The position numbers and the translations under genes are program-made. Below the pieces are notes generated by a model. It saw only the letters and a list, made by a program, of their open reading frames with translations, did no database searches and had not been told where the DNA came from. Source: Amylostereum areolatum (taxonomy: Eukaryota; Basidiomycota; Agaricomycetes; Russulales; Stereaceae). Taken from it: a stretch of DNA of 64,000 bases. The stretch lies in the NCBI GenBank assembly GCA_012932865.1, contig SAXG01000023.1, positions 237,114-301,113 of the forward strand, in the 5' to 3' direction. Numbering within the stretch: the stretch's first letter is position 1; the number at the start of each line of letters is the position of its first letter. Below are positions 11,274 to 20,904 of this stretch, one piece after another.

Positions 11274-11523
11274 TATGCACGGAGGAAATCAGCCGCCTAA
11301 ATTCACCAAGTCCGTCTAAAACTCACCAAGACCCCACTAGACGTGAGAGTGCTCACGCTCCGCAGAGCCCGCACTATTACGAAACCTACGGCCATGTCAG
11401 CAAACGGCGCAGGACTTATATTTGTATGCTCACCTCGCCGTGTCGACAGGCATCCTCGCTCTTCTTCCTCTTCCCCTCTTTCCTTCTCCCCTCTTTTTCT
11501 TTTCTGTCCCCCCCGTCAACGGC

Positions 11524-14049
11524 ATGAGTTACCAGTCGCGCACGTTGAGAATGTCACAGCGCAACACTTCCTCGGCCTCTGGGACCGCCAGCGCGGCACT
11601 CTCGCCAGCGCAGAAGGCTGCTGCTACTCGCGCTCGCACCAAGGCGTCGAAGGCTGCCGCTGCAGCGCAATTACAGCGAGAGCAAGCTCCTGTGGATGGT
11701 ACGTCAATAGCTTTTTCCATCGAATCACAGACCACTTACCATTTTTTTTCCGCTGGCTCCGTGGGCCGTGGCCGAAATAGATGTTGCATCCGAGCCTGTT
11801 ACCGCCAGTATGTTGTATTGCTGTCTTTGTTGGTGTCTTCCAACACTCACACTTCCCTCCTTTAGCTGTGGGCAAGAAACGAAAGGGGGGGAAAGGTGTT
11901 CAGGCCAATGGCCCAGCGGAGAAGAAGTCAAAAACTCAGAAGTGTGAGTACGTTCGCGTTCAATCGCGTGTGTTCCCACGGGCTGACATTGTCGTTCCAC
12001 TTTCTTTAGCGCGCGCTCCTCAGCTTGTTCTTCAAGAGGACGAGCTTCCACCGGTTGCACTCAAGCTCTACGTGGACGGGATGAAAGGCAAGGCAAAGGC
12101 GGTTACCTCGGGTCATACAGGTGTTGCCATGATTGAGGTACATAACTTTCACTTTGTATCAGGTTCCGAGTTGCTGATTGACGGATTTGTTTGTAGGACG
12201 AAAACGACGATGACGACGATAACGGCCTCTCGCCGCTCTCCGAAGACGATTTTGACGCGATCGAAGATGACAACGGGGACGAGTTGGCGAAGACGAACCT
12301 GACGCAGTTCCAGCGTCAGGTGAACCTCGAGGTATGTGTTGTCCTTAACCTCCTCAAGTGCAGCATGCTAACGGATACTATAGCGTCCTACATGGCTCTC
12401 CAGTGCAAATTCGGCTGCGTCTTCAAGCCCATCTTTCGTTCCCATTGATCCTCGCCTCGATGCCCCTCAAGCCGTTGCGGGACCGTCGACTTCTAACACA
12501 GCTCCTTCTCCTCCGTCCGCCATCCCTCCTGTTGCCCCGGTCCCGGCTCCTCTTCCTCCACCCATTCCTGTTTCTGTCCCCGCCGCTGTTCCATCCGCTG
12601 CCGCTGCCACCACCGCTGCCGCTGCCCCATCCGCTGCCACTACCGCTGCTTCTGCTGCCGCTGCCGCCACTCCATCCGCTGCCGCCGCCGCTGCCGCCGC
12701 TCCACTTGCTGCCGCCGCCGCTGCTGCCGCCGCCGCCACAGCTCCTCCTCCTGCCACGGCTCCTTCCACGGCTCTTCCTGTCACAGCTGTTGATGCTGCC
12801 CTCGGAGAGCAGGTCCGAGTTAACGAAGATACCACTGGAGGTAATGTCCGCCAGAGATACCTTTGGCGAATTTTAGGTCTCGTAGGCGACCGATTTGTCT
12901 CTGATGCTGAAGGTCCTCTAGTTGCCGGCGTGATCAACCTTCCACCAGCAACAGTCGGAGGCGAGTTTCCGGAGAATACAAACTTGGTGCTGGGAGGCCC
13001 ACATCAGCGGATGTCACTTCGAGTGCAATCGCACATCGTTCAACTTGGAATCCGCGGCGCTTTCGTTCAGATTATATACGAGATCCTTCTAGTCCACAGG
13101 TTTCCCGATGCGATGCTCAGTGAGACATTCTCGCGCAATGCACTGATCCGAGCGGCGTCTCTCCGCGATGTCTGTATCGACATGCACCGCTGTTTGCTCC
13201 AGGAACCCGGGTACATCAACCGTCTCATTCCCTTGGTAAGTCAGTTTGGATTTTTCCTGGCAGCACGGTTCTCAGACCATTTCGTACTAGCCCATCGCTC
13301 GCATTGGTATCTTTCACTTGAAGTTCAAGGAATCCAGCGACAATCACATCGTCGGAATGTACAACCTGCTTCCTGAAGGGGAGCAGAGTCAAGCGGCAGT
13401 AGCTTTCGCTGTCCGGGATTATAACTACATATTCCATCGCAACTCTCCGGTGTGTTTTCACTGGTCATGTCTCTGTGGGTTTCTACTGACTTATAGTATC
13501 ATACTGTAGGATGGGTTGACTGGGGCTGTGCACCGTGGTCAACCTTACCGTCACCCAATCGGGATCACAATTCTTCACCAGACCATTTTCGCAAAGGGAA
13601 TTCCGGACGGCTTCCGCGATAGGCTCCCGTTTACAATTGACTCGGTAACTAACGAGTGTCGCATCGAGCTCCCGAAGGCAATGGTTGCACTGGCATTTAC
13701 AGCGGTGAGTGACTCATTTTGATCTCAATATGATAAACCTTTGCTTATCCTTGTGTAGGTTTACGCATCTCTGCACGAGCGTCGATCCGGGCATCATGTC
13801 AAGTCCGATTTCTCGGCGGGGACATACCTGGATGTGTACGGTGGCCATATTGCCACTTTGAACGAGATGGAGAACACTCGCCTCCCGTTCTACCACAGCT
13901 TCATGTCCGGTTTGTACACGGCGGCTTTGTAAGTTGTTTCCCTAGCTTTTCAATCCATTCCACTCATTTATCTGTCTAGAACAGGCCCTTTGTCGGTGCT
14001 GCCCGCCCCCGGTGTTCCTGCTGCATTGATTGACTATAATGATGAGTAG
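11524..14049 (+). CDS. DUF6532-like protein, ten exons
   Basis: Complete gene from ATG 11524 to TAG 14047-14049, with nine short GT..AG introns; the frame holds through all of them. N-terminal part: basic, with a nuclear-localisation-like GKKRKGGK, then an acidic stretch (DENDDDDDNGLSPLSEDDF). Middle: long Ala/Pro-rich low-complexity linker (12.48-12.8 kb). C-terminal half: globular, with SHIVQLGIRGAFVQIIYEIL, LPEGEQSQAAVAFAVRDYNY and ending in ELPKAMVALAFTAVYASLHE and YLDVYGGHIATLNEMENTRL, which matches what I know of DUF6532 proteins, a family expanded in Agaricomycetes and without known function. It lies head-away from the Plavaka gene on its left. Repeated Plavaka neighbourhood raises the chance that the gene is carried by mobile DNA, but nothing shows this. 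Family call is from pattern memory, not a profile search. Confidence 0.78.
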
Positions 14050-14419
14050 ATGTGTGTCCCCCTCCCGCTACGCTTACGTTCACTTCCGCTTTAGTCGATT
14101 CTCGTAATATGTGTTCGTGTACAATGGTTCTCGCTCCTACTCTATTTCCCCTCGCATCCGTAGCTTCATCCCCCCCCTCCGCTCATTCATTAACACTTAG
14201 TTTACAATCCGTGCCTCGTGCTAATGTATGAAAAATGGATACCCGGTTTCTCTAATGGTGTCTGAGCAAGCCCCAAAAGCCGTGACAAAGGCAGGACAAC
14301 GGTATCTAAAAGTGAACCAAACCTATGTTGTGAAAATGCTTGGATGCTGTTGAGATCAGTTTGAGACCACTGTTGGTGTGCGGCTGGACCGAGATTGTAC
14401 CGTCTTGAGAAACCATTAG

Positions 14420-14640
14420 CCGCTAAATTAGATCTAGTAGTAAGAGGACCTTCCTAAACACGTCAAATCCTCTAACTCGCCGTTTAGGTCCAATATCCTC
14501 CAAAAAGATCCAATTCGCACGAGAGGTTTTTACAGATGTGAGCGGTACAAGGTTTGGGTACACTTACGCGCAGCAGGCCTCTTCTATCTGCCCATCTGTC
14601 TTCTCGATGTCGTTGATTCATGAGGCGTCCTCGAGGCTAA
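14420..14640. repeat. MITE-like remnants
   Basis: 14440-14475 contains GAGGACCTTCCTAA next to an AT-rich CTAAATTAGATCTAGTAG stretch, similar to the subterminal part of the MITE at 55649 (GAGGGGGACCTTCCTAA). 14550-14640 resembles 7170-7250. No clean ends or target duplication were seen. Confidence 0.35.
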
Positions 14641-14723
14641 GCGCTAAGTTTATGTCTTCCTTGAAGAAATACTTAATCCACGCATCCCATTTCTACTCTG
14701 ATAGTCCCCTCAAAACTCCCGTC

Positions 14724-15072
14724 ATGTCGGATGAAGGCAGCCTCCAATATCTCTCCGAAAAACTTTCCTCGCTTTCTACGGACGACGAAAAGGCGTCTGC
14801 CGCGCTCGACTATCTCGAAGAACTAGCCGGCGCTCACACTCTCCCCGGCCCAGGGGATCATGGCCCTCCAACTCCGTCCCCCAAACCACGCCATCCTGAC
14901 GAGCGAGAGGGCTTCGATCAATCGCTCGGACAACACAACAGTAGATGTTCAGTTCACTGGTTGCATCCGGCTGTTAACACCGGTTGCATCTGATCTGTCT
15001 CCCTCCCCAGGCACAGGTCCCGTGCCCGGCTTCAATTTCGATTACAAAATAAATGACTTCCTGCGGGATTGA
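14724..15072 (+). CDS. Unrecognised short gene, structure uncertain
   Basis: From ATG 14724 the frame reads MSDEGSLQYLSEKLSSLSTD, then an acidic helical region, a pattern more like protein than chance. It runs to a stop at 14993; a second open piece ends at 15072 (GFNFDYKINDFLRD). A CTGAT branch-like site and the acceptor CCTCCCCAG at about 15010 suggest an intron joins the two. About 60 bp here (14957-15018) closely match sequence downstream of the stop of the minus-strand gene at 30748, so both may belong to one repeated unit. Confidence 0.35.
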
Positions 15073-15921
15073 ACTCCAGCCTTTGGAACCTATGTAGCAT
15101 ATTACCACTTAACCATATATCCTTGAATTTAAGTGGCGCATCATCGCTTCTCGTTCCAAGGTCATCTCGACCTCTACTCAGCCTGCTCCTCGCGCGCCTC
15201 CTTCACGTCCTCCCTCCCCGATCCTTTCTCATCCGCCCCTTTCGCCACTCATTCCACCACCTCTACGTTTCAATCCGCAGCGCTCCGTCCAACGACGACG
15301 TCAGGGTGCCCGCGCCGCCCCCTCTACCCTCCTCAAGCTGTGCGAAGGATGCGTTTGGGTTGGAGATTCCACTTGGCTCCCGGGTGAGCGCCCCACACGT
15401 CTCCTCTCTCCATCCGCTAACCCCTTCTCTGGCATTCAAAGGCGCCATTTCGGCATTGGTGCATCATTGGTCTGCCTTCTCCCCAGCCACCGTTTCCACG
15501 GCCCCGCCATCCACGCCTGCGCGGTTGGTGAATTCACGTTCACCGTCGCACGCGTGCACGGCGCCGCCCCCCACCATCCCGCCGCCACCCGACGTCTCCC
15601 ATTAGTCCCGCCCCTGTTGTGGTACGCGACCCCCTGCATCCGCGCGTGCGTCGCACGACGTGATGCACAGGGCCGCGTTAGATCAGTACTGACGTCCGCA
15701 GGAAAGGCGGGGCGATGCGGTCCCGATAACCCATTCAGGAGGGGTGGTCGGTGTATTGTTTGGAAGGGTGCGTCGCCCCCCTGCCCCCGAACACAGACAC
15801 ACTGGGGCAAACGTGTTCGTTAAACCCATGAGTCCGCCCGGCAGCCACCTTAGATGGTGCGTGCACACGCCTCTCGACGTCCCGCCGCGTCGTCCCCGCC
15901 GCTCCTCTTGTCGTCCCCGCC

Positions 15922-16060
15922 GCGTCCTCTCGACGTCCCCGCCGCGTCCTCTCGACGTCCCCGCCGCGTCCTCTCGACGTCCCCGCCGCGTCCTCTCGAC
16001 GTCCCCGCCGCGTCCTCTCGACGTCCCCGCCGCGTCCTCTCGACGTCCCCGCCGCGTCCT
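15922..16060. repeat. 22-bp tandem repeat
   Basis: Six to seven near-identical copies of a 22-bp unit starting GCGTCCTCTCGACGTCCCCG. Confidence 0.92.
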
Positions 16061-16125
16061 CATCCTCCCGCCGCGTCCTCCTTCGTCCTCCACCACCTCG
16101 ACTTCCACCCCCTCGACGTCCCGCC

Positions 16126-16239
16126 GCGTCCTCCTTCGACCTCCGCGTCCTCCTTCGACCTCCGCGTCCTCCTTCGACCTCCGCGTCCTCCTTCGACCTC
16201 CGCGTCCTCCGTCGACCTCCGTGTCCTCCTTCGACCTCC
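16126..16239. repeat. 19-bp tandem repeat
   Basis: About six copies of GCGTCCTCCTTCGACCTCC, a variant of the 22-bp unit next to it. Confidence 0.9.
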
Positions 16240-16577
16240 ACCACTTCGACGTGACGTTCCTCCGCGTCCTACTCCGTCCCACCGCGTCCTCTCGACGTCC
16301 CGCCGCGTTCTCCTTCGGCCTCCACCACCCTTTACCTCCGCCCACCACCTCTGCCCACATGGCCCAACTCCCGCTCTTCCTCTACGACCCCCACTCCCTC
16401 CCTCCATTCAAGTTTCGTCCTTTCGTCAAAACCGCGGGCGTTCGCATGCCCTCTCCACCTGTGTATTCCCCGCCCAGGTGAGTTCCGAGTCGCAAAGCGA
16501 AGGTGAGTTTCTCACCTTTTTAGTACCCACTCTGCCGTTCAGCCGCCTGTCGACGACGGTGGCTCGGCCATTCGGCC

Positions 16578-16629
16578 CACCACCACCACCACCACCACCA
16601 CCACCACCACTACCACCACCACCACCACC
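16578..16629. repeat. (CAC)n microsatellite
   Basis: About 17 CAC triplets with one CTA interruption. Confidence 0.95.
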
Positions 16630-17017
16630 CCCGGCCCCGGCCGATGAAGGCCGTCGTTCGTTGCGTTCGCCGTCTCTACCGGCACCTTCGCGCGCAGGTT
16701 TGAAGGTCGGAGAGGCGCAGGTTTGAAGGTCGGAGAGGGGGGGGCTGAAGTCGAGGCTATTCTTGGGTTCTTTGCTTGAAATTTCTTGTCATTTTTTGTC
16801 TTGATGCTTGCTGTATATAGCCTGACCAATATGAATGAATTTGAATGTTAGACCGCGCGTGCACGCCCCGCCTTGATCCCCGCGCAACGCGCGAGCACTG
16901 CGGCTGGGCATGAAGCCAGGGGCAACCGTGCTCCCAGCAGGAGTTCGTCGGAGGTGGGAGCGGACAACCGCGCTATGGAAAGGACGGGCGAGGAACCGGC
17001 GGAAACGGGTGGGGTCC

Positions 17018-17105
17018 TGCGTCGATCCCGCGTCGATCCTGCGTTGATTCCCCGTCGATCCTGCATTGATCCCGCGTCGATCCTGCGTTGATCCCGCGTC
17101 GAACC
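17018..17105. repeat. 11-bp tandem repeat
   Basis: Eight copies of an 11-bp unit alternating TGCGT(C/T)GATCC and CGCGTCGATCC. Confidence 0.9.
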
Positions 17106-17745
17106 TGTCCCGCCGCGTCCGCTCCACCCAGCGCGTCCCTTCAGTCCTTCACCCTCCTCTACCACCTCGACACCTCCCGCCCTCCACCTCTACCTTCCAC
17201 CTCAGCCCTCCACGTCCGACCTCATGGCCCTGCTCCCACGCTGCCTCCACGACCCACCTACCTCTCGCTTCTCGCCCTCCGCGTCTGCCCTCGGGTGAGT
17301 GCTGGTTGCTAATACAATGTTAAGTATCTCACCTTGTTTAGAGCACGCTCTGCGTGCCCCACCCCTACCAGCGCCGTGCAGCTGCCCGTCGACGACGGCG
17401 CCTCGGCCGTTTCACCCTCGACCACCCCCACGGACGCCGCCGTCGCCGTCCCCGCCACCACCCGCCGTCCCCCCTTCGCCCGGGCAGTGAAGGCCGTCGT
17501 TGTAAGGGTCCGACGTCTTTGCCGCCACCTTTCCGGGCGGGTTTGAAGGCCGGAGAGGAAAATTGTGTTTGAAGGCCGGGGAGGGAGGCCGGGGTCGAAG
17601 GGTCGAATTGAATTGTTCACTGGCGTGTGGGGTGAGTTTGGGGTGCGTTGCGTTGCAGGCGCGCACCCCTTCGTGCTCTCTCATAAAAGCCCCGCCTCCC
17701 GTCTCCCTGCGTGCCGCAGGCCGTGGCATGAGGAGACAGTATGCA

Positions 17746-18639
17746 TCAAATTTGAGAAAACGAGGATGTATACACTTGCCACGCGCCCGCCTCCAGCCGC
17801 CAAACTACGTCAGCCTCTGCGCCCGCCCACACGCCCATGCAGGGCGGAGACATCTTGTCGAAGTGGGCGCCGAGCACGAGTCGAACCTTCTCCAAGCCCG
17901 GCAGGCACTCGCGCAGGCGACGCAGCATGTGCAACGCCCGCCGAGGCTCAAACCCGCCACCAGCGACGCCATCACCCCACCCATGCCCCGCTGTGACAAT
18001 GCATAGCTCCTCCACCCTTCCAAACCGGCAGGCAACCTCCATAAACCGCTCGTCGTCCCAAGGCGCCCGCCTTGCGCCAGCCATTCTCGCACGGCGCGGC
18101 GCCCGCTCCCATAGCTCCAGAGCCGTCGCACCGCCACCCTCCTCAGGCCAGCACCTGGCGACAGCAGCCAGCGCCTCCGCCTCCCCTCCTCCAGCGCATT
18201 CCCACGCCAAACAAACTCGACCCAGCCCTCCGACGAGAGGAATCGCCCGCGCCGCCGCCTCGCGAACCCCTCGCGGCCACCCCCCCCATGGAAGCGAGAC
18301 TGCCAGCTCCTCCACGCCCAGGAAGCTTGCCGTGCGAGTCGGCGCGAGCCCTTCCATGGCGGCATAATAGCCCACAACGTCGTCAAAAAAACTCCCGAGC
18401 TTCTCCGTGTCCTCCGCCCAGAAAACCGCAGGAGGTCGCTTGCAGACCTCCCAGAAATGACGACAAACCAGCGCCAGGTTTGACATGTCACGCGCGGCGT
18501 AGTCGAGCGCGGCCAGCTGACAAACGCTTGCCCAGATACGATGGCCTTGTGGCGGCACCCCGTCGAACTTCGCGGGGAGGGTCGCGGCGGGCGTCGCTTC
18601 GGGGCGGTCAGTCGGCAGGAGAAGTAGAGGGAGAAGCAA
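17746..18639 (-). CDS. F-box-like protein, start uncertain
   Basis: A 297-codon frame, much of it convincing: IWASVCQLAALDYAARDMSN then LALVCRHFWEVCKRPPAVFW has the spacing of an F-box helix set followed by the conserved CRxFWxxC-like segment common in mushroom F-box proteins. The rest is rich in Leu and Gly and could hold irregular leucine repeats (VEELCIVTAGH, LRRLRECLPGLEKVRLVLG). The first residues (MLLPLLLLP) may lie in an intron or 5' region. F-box proteins present substrates to SCF ubiquitin ligases. No catalytic or substrate domain can be assigned. Confidence 0.55.
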   Translation of the reverse strand: MLLPLLLLPTDRPEATPAATLPAKFDGVPPQGHRIWASVCQLAALDYAARDMSNLALVCRHFWEVCKRPPAVFWAEDTEKLGSFFDDVVGYYAAMEGLAPTRTASFLGVEELAVSLPWGGWPRGVREAAARAIPLVGGLGRVCLAWECAGGGEAEALAAVARCWPEEGGGATALELWERAPRRARMAGARRAPWDDERFMEVACRFGRVEELCIVTAGHGWGDGVAGGGFEPRRALHMLRRLRECLPGLEKVRLVLGAHFDKMSPPCMGVWAGAEADVVWRLEAGAWQVYTSSFSQI

Positions 18640-18642
18640 TTC

Positions 18643-19188
18643 TCACCAAGGCGGCGGCTGGTCTGCAAACGAACATTGCTCCCAAGGCTTTTCAACCCTG
18701 CTGGGGACCGCGTCCAGGGGGCACGCGCCCATCGGCCCCGCCCAGACCACCTCACACCGGGAAGAGAAGTCGGATGGGTCTTCATCACGTCCCCCCAGTA
18801 AAGAGTGCCTCTGTATGATTTCTTGCGCAAAGGTCAGCACGTCGCCATCGGCCTCCAGATGACGCCCAAGCGATAGAGCAAAATAATTATGTAAGGCATC
18901 CGAGAATGTGGGGGGAGAAGGGGGAGAAGGGGCGGGGGTGGGGGATCGCACTGGCCTGCACATGAGACCGCCAAAAGGCGGCACAAGCATGCGTAGGTCC
19001 GCCTCAAAGGGCGGACCGCTGCGGTGGGAGGACAAGGTGTCCACGGGGGTTGGGGTGGTTGGGGCGGGAAGCAAGAAGAGGAGTCGTCCACCTGGCACCT
19101 CTGCGGGCTGACCAACACGCACGTGCACTGATAAGAAGGCACGTGATGGGACGCGTCGCGCCAGACGCTGCCAATGATAACACAACAA
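18643..19188 (-). CDS. Unrecognised ORF
   Basis: A 181-codon frame with a plausible helical part (FSDALHNYFALSLGRHLEAD then VLTFAQEIIQRHSLLGGRDE) after a Pro-rich region. Its middle contains a stretch similar at DNA level to the 3' end of the ORF at 20905-22014. It stops 4 bp before the F-box-like ORF; joining the two by an intron would need a phase that the visible splice sites do not give. May be a diverged duplicate of the neighbouring gene. Confidence 0.3.
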   Translation of the reverse strand: MLCYHWQRLARRVPSRAFLSVHVRVGQPAEVPGGRLLFLLPAPTTPTPVDTLSSHRSGPPFEADLRMLVPPFGGLMCRPVRSPTPAPSPPSPPTFSDALHNYFALSLGRHLEADGDVLTFAQEIIQRHSLLGGRDEDPSDFSSRCEVVWAGPMGACPLDAVPSRVEKPWEQCSFADQPPPW

Positions 19189-19445
19189 AGGGTCTGCGCA
19201 ACAAGAAATGTGGTTCTGGCGAGGGTTCGTCCTCGTCGCAGGGTGCCGGTATAATCACGCGGCTCCCATGCTTATATTCAGAACCCACCGCGCAAAGTGA
19301 CACGGTGGACGATGTGGGGATGTGAAAGAGAAAAAAATGTACGTGCCGTAGTCGCGGCTCACGCAGCCCCCATGCTCCCACTTGGGCGGCTGGTGCAGTG
19401 GAAAATAAAATAAACCAGGCGAGGACTCACCCATGGGTCACCGTA

Positions 19446-19842
19446 CGCTTCAGGTCGTTTGCAGGCAGTGTGCGCGTGGTCGAAGACCCTCTCGGGGTGT
19501 TGGCGCGGGGGCAGGGTGGCGGTCGCGATTGGGAGCGTCCCTTTTTAAACAGCCCCGCAGTACTGAGCCGATTCGTTCTCACGCCCCTGACCCGTTAACG
19601 CGCCTGCGTGCCAGATCCATTAACGTGTCGTGTCGCGCCGCCAGGTCCGTTCACGCGTTCAATTTAATTCAACTTGCACCAGTCCTCACGCATGCCATGG
19701 AAAAACAACTCATGCTTGCACTCCGTGATGTAAGTACGCATATATCAACCCGCTCCCAATCGCGACCGCCACCCCGCCCCCGCGCCAACACCCCGAGAGG
19801 GCCTTCGACCACGCGCACACTGCCTGCAAACGACCTGAAGCG
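19446..19842. mobile_element. 397-bp foldback element with long inverted repeats and TA duplication
   Basis: The first about 95 bp (CGCTTCAGGTCGTTTGCAGG...) recur as reverse complement at the right end (...CGACCTGAAGCG) with only about two differences. Both sides are flanked by TA (19444-19445 and 19843-19844). The internal 200 bp codes for nothing. This is the structure of a non-autonomous Tc1/mariner-type MITE, where insertion duplicates TA. Confidence 0.85.
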
Positions 19843-19884
19843 TAAAAAGTAACCAGCCAATGTTTCACCCCATGCCTCAAGGCC

Positions 19885-20775
19885 TCAAGCGTCGGCCTCT
19901 GGGAGCGTGCCCACGTACATCTCTGCGTCCCTCAACTTCTCCTCCAAGTCCTCGACGCGCGCCTGCAGCTCCCGCACCTTCTTCGACAGCTCGCTGTTTT
20001 CCTCGCTCTTCTTGATGATGCGATCGTCGCGCCCCTTCACAGCCTTGCGCTGGACGTCGAGGTCCACCTTGAGCTTCTGGATCGTGACACCTTGCTCCCG
20101 AACAACCTTGTTGAGCCTCGCGGTCTGGATTTCGCCAAACCTTTCTTCGACGTCTGCTTCTTCCAGCATTTGGAGCGCAGCCTGGCGCTTATTGGCGCCA
20201 GATGGTGAAGCCTGGGGTGAAGAAGCTGTCGCGAAAGGGCCGAGCGGTGGGTGGTGGGATGAGGCGGCCTCGGGCGCGCGCGTCGGAGAGGAGAAAGGGG
20301 TTACTCTGGCCGGCTGGGTCGCACCGTCCTCCACTTCTCCGATCGGGCGCTTCCCTTGGGCGGTCGTGGACTTGTAGAGCAACCCCCGAGTGCGCTTGTC
20401 AATGGCTGGAAGGCCCTGCGCAGCCTGTGCTTTCACCTGTTCTCTGTTCCAGCGCGGGTTCAGGTCCTCTTTGTTCCATTGGAGGATCACATCATCCGGC
20501 ACTCCGACCCTGTCGCCGCAAGCCTCGTACCTGGCGTCGTAGGTATCCTGCGGCACTGTGAACAGGTCAATACCACAGACCCTCCAGGAGTTAGGAGGCG
20601 GCGCACCGTATACACCGCAGTCGATCCACCCCTGCGTCCTATACTTCTTACACCCCAGCATCTCGCATCCCATTTTTTCCACAAATCGCACTTCGACTTT
20701 GGGTTGTACTCCTGCCTTGGGCGGGCACAAACAATCTGGGAGGGGGGCGTGTTTCAAGGAGTTGGGGAAGGCCAT
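19885..20775 (-). CDS. Unrecognised protein with Cys-rich N-terminus and C-terminal coiled coil
   Basis: 296 codons from an ATG in good position. The first 90 residues hold eight cysteines (CLCPPK, CEMLGCKKY, CGVYG, CGIDL, CGDRV) in a possible metal-binding or disulphide-rich fold. The middle is Pro/Ser-rich and disordered. The last about 100 residues form a strong coiled coil with heptads (LNKVVREQGVTIQKLKVDLD, KKVRELQARVEDLEEKLRDA). No family is recognised. It shares strand and orientation with the next ORF to the right and lies between it and the foldback element. A dimerising, possibly DNA- or RNA-associated protein is a guess only. Confidence 0.5.
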   Translation of the reverse strand: MAFPNSLKHAPLPDCLCPPKAGVQPKVEVRFVEKMGCEMLGCKKYRTQGWIDCGVYGAPPPNSWRVCGIDLFTVPQDTYDARYEACGDRVGVPDDVILQWNKEDLNPRWNREQVKAQAAQGLPAIDKRTRGLLYKSTTAQGKRPIGEVEDGATQPARVTPFSSPTRAPEAASSHHPPLGPFATASSPQASPSGANKRQAALQMLEEADVEERFGEIQTARLNKVVREQGVTIQKLKVDLDVQRKAVKGRDDRIIKKSEENSELSKKVRELQARVEDLEEKLRDAEMYVGTLPEADA

Positions 20776-20904
20776 GGTGAGGGAAGAGGCAGAAGTTGGA
20801 GCGTGGGCGGAGGGGCGACGGGGTAAGGTAGATTATATACACCTCTTCACGGTGAAGTCACCAATCAGCGCCATCGGCGATTTGAGAACGATATGCCAAA
20901 GACA

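Larger units (their letters stand above)
15073..17745. other. GC-rich, satellite-rich stretch without a supported gene
   Basis: Long open frames occur on both strands, but they come from low-complexity C-rich repeats (Pro/Ser/Arg on one strand, Arg/Gly/Glu on the other) and are not credible proteins. It holds four separate tandem arrays, listed individually. Two segments are related to each other: about 16330-16740 and about 17190-17600 share in order CTCTACGAC-type, TGTCGACGACGG, GAAGGCCGTCGTT and GGTTTGAAGG(T/C)CGGAGAGG blocks, so a unit of several hundred bp has been duplicated and has diverged. Confidence 0.6.

Noticed and set aside
15047..15126. tRNA-like sequence on the minus strand (AAGTGGTAA and GAGTTCAATCCC resemble A and B boxes)
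   Set aside because: Acceptor and T stems do not pair, so no cloverleaf forms; perhaps a tRNA-derived remnant at most.
15735..16726. Long open frames on both strands through the satellites
   Set aside because: Created by 19- and 22-bp repeats without stops; composition is pure low complexity.
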